Made by a program: the position numbers and the translations under genes
Notes under the pieces: model-generated
What the model was told of the DNA's origin: nothing
Seen by the model: only the letters and a program-made list of their open reading frames with translations
The model's database searches: none
Assembly (NCBI GenBank): GCA_001313065.1
Contig: BBFD01000194.1
Location: 1 to 7,786 of the forward strand
Source of the DNA: Silvimonas sp. JCM 19000
GTDB taxonomy: Bacteria > Pseudomonadota > Gammaproteobacteria > Burkholderiales > Chitinibacteraceae
Reading direction: 5' to 3'
Length of the DNA stretch: 7,786 bases
Part shown: piece by piece, positions 6,590-7,786 of the stretch
How positions within the stretch are numbered: the first letter of the stretch is position 1
How the letters are laid out: the number at the start of each line of letters is the position of its first letter

Positions 6590-7554
6590 TTACAGCGTCA
6601 ATATCACGCTGCCGGTGGTTTTGCCGCTTTCCAGATCGCGATGTGCCTGAGCCGCCTGCGCCATGGGATAAGCGTGGCCCACCGGGTTGTGCAAACCCTG
6701 CGCCAATTCGGCCAGCAACACCTGCGCACCTTGCTGATACCACGCGACGTGCGTGGCAAAGGCCAGTACGCTGGGCTTGGCCAAGGCAATCGGCCCCATG
6801 GTTTTGATATCAACGGGTGCCACCGCGCCACCGGCCTGGCCGATATTGGCCACGGTGCCAAACGGCCGTACTGCGCCAAAGGTGGCGGGCAACACGGCGC
6901 CGCCTATGCCATCCACCGCCAGATGCACGCCCACGCCATCGGCCAGTGCCCGCACTTGCTGCGGCCAGTCGGGCTGGCTGTGCAACAACACCTGTTCGGC
7001 ACCGTTGGCGCGGGCGATGTCGCTTTGGCCGCGCTGCTTACTGTGGCGATGACGTGGATGCCTTTGCGCACCGCCCAGCGTGTCAATAACTGGCCCAGGC
7101 CCCCGGCGGCAGCATGCACCAGCAGCCAGTCGCCCTCCTGCAACGGCACCACCCGGTGCAACAACATATAGGCAGTCAGACCGCGCAACATGCTGCTGCC
7201 TGCGGTGTGGTCGTCCAGCTGGTCGGGCAACGCAATCAACGCAGTGGCGGGCAAATTACGGACTTCGGCATAGGCGCCCATGGGTGCACCCATATACGCC
7301 ACCCGCTGGCCGGGATGCCAGCCGCTCACGCCTGCGCCCACGCGCTCGATAACCCCCGCGCCCTCAAAGCCAGCCACGGCAGGGTAGTGCGCCAGCGGGT
7401 ACTGGCCTTGACGGAAATAGATATCGACAAAATTAACGCCAGCCACGCTCTGGCGTATGCGGACCTCGCCCGGCCCCGGTTCGGCCACGCTCTGATCAAT
7501 TAATTGCAGGACGTCGGGGGCGCCCGGTTGGGTGATAACAACGGCAGCGGTCAT
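6590..7554 (-). CDS. qor: NADPH:quinone oxidoreductase, zinc-free MDR family, one frameshift
   Basis: Repaired product is 321 residues, close to the 327 of E. coli QorA. It is a soluble enzyme of the zeta-crystallin type that reduces quinones with NADPH. The N-terminal half has GVNFVDIYFRQGQYPL (39-54), GFEGAGVIERVG (62-73) and MGAYAEV (92-98). The Rossmann-fold nucleotide loop is AAAGGLG (148-154), preceded by LTAYMLLHR. The Cys/His pattern of the zinc alcohol dehydrogenases is absent. The C-terminus ends SGKTTGSVILTL, as in the family. GAGGT lies 7 bases before the ATG. The break is at 7024-7026, where one more base restores SSAAKSDIARANGAEQVLL. It diverges from a LysR gene 103 bases away and has its own terminator. 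Confidence 0.93.
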
Positions 7555-7657
7555 GGCAGTACCTCATGCAGAGTGGATGAACGTCGCCATTAAACGCCCC
7601 TGCCGCAGGTGCATATAGTCACCATAGGCGCGCATGGCATGTGCAATACTGCGCAAG
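7555..7657. promoter_or_regulatory. Divergent oxidoreductase/lysR control region with two palindromes
   Basis: The 103-base gap holds CCTGCCGCAGG (7599-7609), a perfect 5-1-5 inverted repeat, and GCGCATGGCATGTGC (7630-7644), a 15-base near-perfect one. AT-rich CATATAGT (7612-7619) and ATAG repeats lie between them. LysR regulators usually bind such dyads between their own gene and a divergent target. I did not find an unambiguous T-N11-A box or paired promoter elements. Confidence 0.45.
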
Positions 7658-7786
7658 ATGAACTGGCAAGATATCCACTATTTTTTTTGTGCCTACGCCC
7701 GCAGCGGCTCGCTGTCTGCGGCGGCGCGTGAGTTTGGCGTTGATCACGTCACCGTCGGCCGCCGCATCGCCGCGCTGGAACAGGCG
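7658..7786 (+). CDS. LysR-family transcriptional regulator, N-terminal fragment
   Basis: The first 43 codons are in the window and the gene continues past the right edge. The sequence MNWQDIHYFFCAYARSGSLS, then AAAREFGVDHVTVGRRIAALEQA is the LysR helix-turn-helix: the scanning helix SLSAAAREFGV and recognition helix DHVTVGRRIAALE. The whole DNA-binding helix pair is present and the effector domain is not. A T8 run at 7681-7688 lies in the gene but the frame is correct on both sides. Divergence from the quinone oxidoreductase gene suggests that gene as a target. No clear ribosome site precedes the ATG (GCGCAAG only). Confidence 0.9.
   Translation, partial: MNWQDIHYFFCAYARSGSLSAAAREFGVDHVTVGRRIAALEQA

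Noticed and set aside
1..7554. Cluster of pseudogenes undergoing decay
   Set aside because: No internal stops by substitution, no large deletions, and conserved residues on both sides of each break.

Overview
This 7.8 kb window looks like chromosomal DNA of a betaproteobacterium. GC content is high (roughly high fifties by eye, not counted). The gene set fits that group: a ZntB/CorA-type transporter, a cytochrome b561, a GNAT acetyltransferase, a PRC-barrel exported protein, a chemotaxis transducer with a C-terminal sensor, a quinone oxidoreductase and a divergent LysR regulator. I cannot name the genus from sequence alone. No phage, transposon, plasmid, CRISPR, tRNA or rRNA signature was seen.

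Layout. Position 1-873 (minus): 3'-truncated conserved membrane protein of unknown function. 982-1999 (plus): ZntB/CorA-like transporter, divergent from the first gene. 2000-2322: intergenic stretch with two CTAG-centred palindromes, an inverted repeat and a perfect hairpin. 2323-2451 (plus): probable 42-residue basic protein. 2567-3164 (plus): cytochrome b561-family protein. 3180-3692 (minus): GNAT acetyltransferase, tail to tail with b561. 3757-3794: strong terminator facing plus with no obvious plus gene ahead of it. 3855-4283 (minus): exported PRC-barrel protein. 4412-6210 (minus): chemotaxis transducer. 6211-6537: gene-free, with a promoter candidate and inverted repeats. 6538-6567: terminator of the next gene. 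6590-7554 (minus): zinc-free quinone oxidoreductase. 7658-7786 (plus): N-terminus of a LysR regulator, divergent from the oxidoreductase.

The dominant oddity is that six of the genes are interrupted by single reading-frame breaks, twelve in all. Nine lie in A/T runs of six to eight bases and the other three in ordinary sequence. On both sides of each break the protein continues the same family in a new frame. This fits raw-read or assembly indel error far better than gene decay, so the spans below are the repaired genes and each break is located. Only the PRC-barrel gene, the small basic ORF and the LysR fragment read through intact.

The genes do not form one pathway. Transducer, PRC-barrel and GNAT genes share the minus strand but are 128-162 bp apart and may be separate units. 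The lysR/quinone oxidoreductase pair is a classic divergent regulator-target arrangement. I did not find a convincing new multi-gene system. The best leads are a b561 protein lacking one expected heme-ligand histidine and carrying an N-terminal Cys cluster, the plus-facing terminator without a gene, and the structured leader before the small basic ORF.
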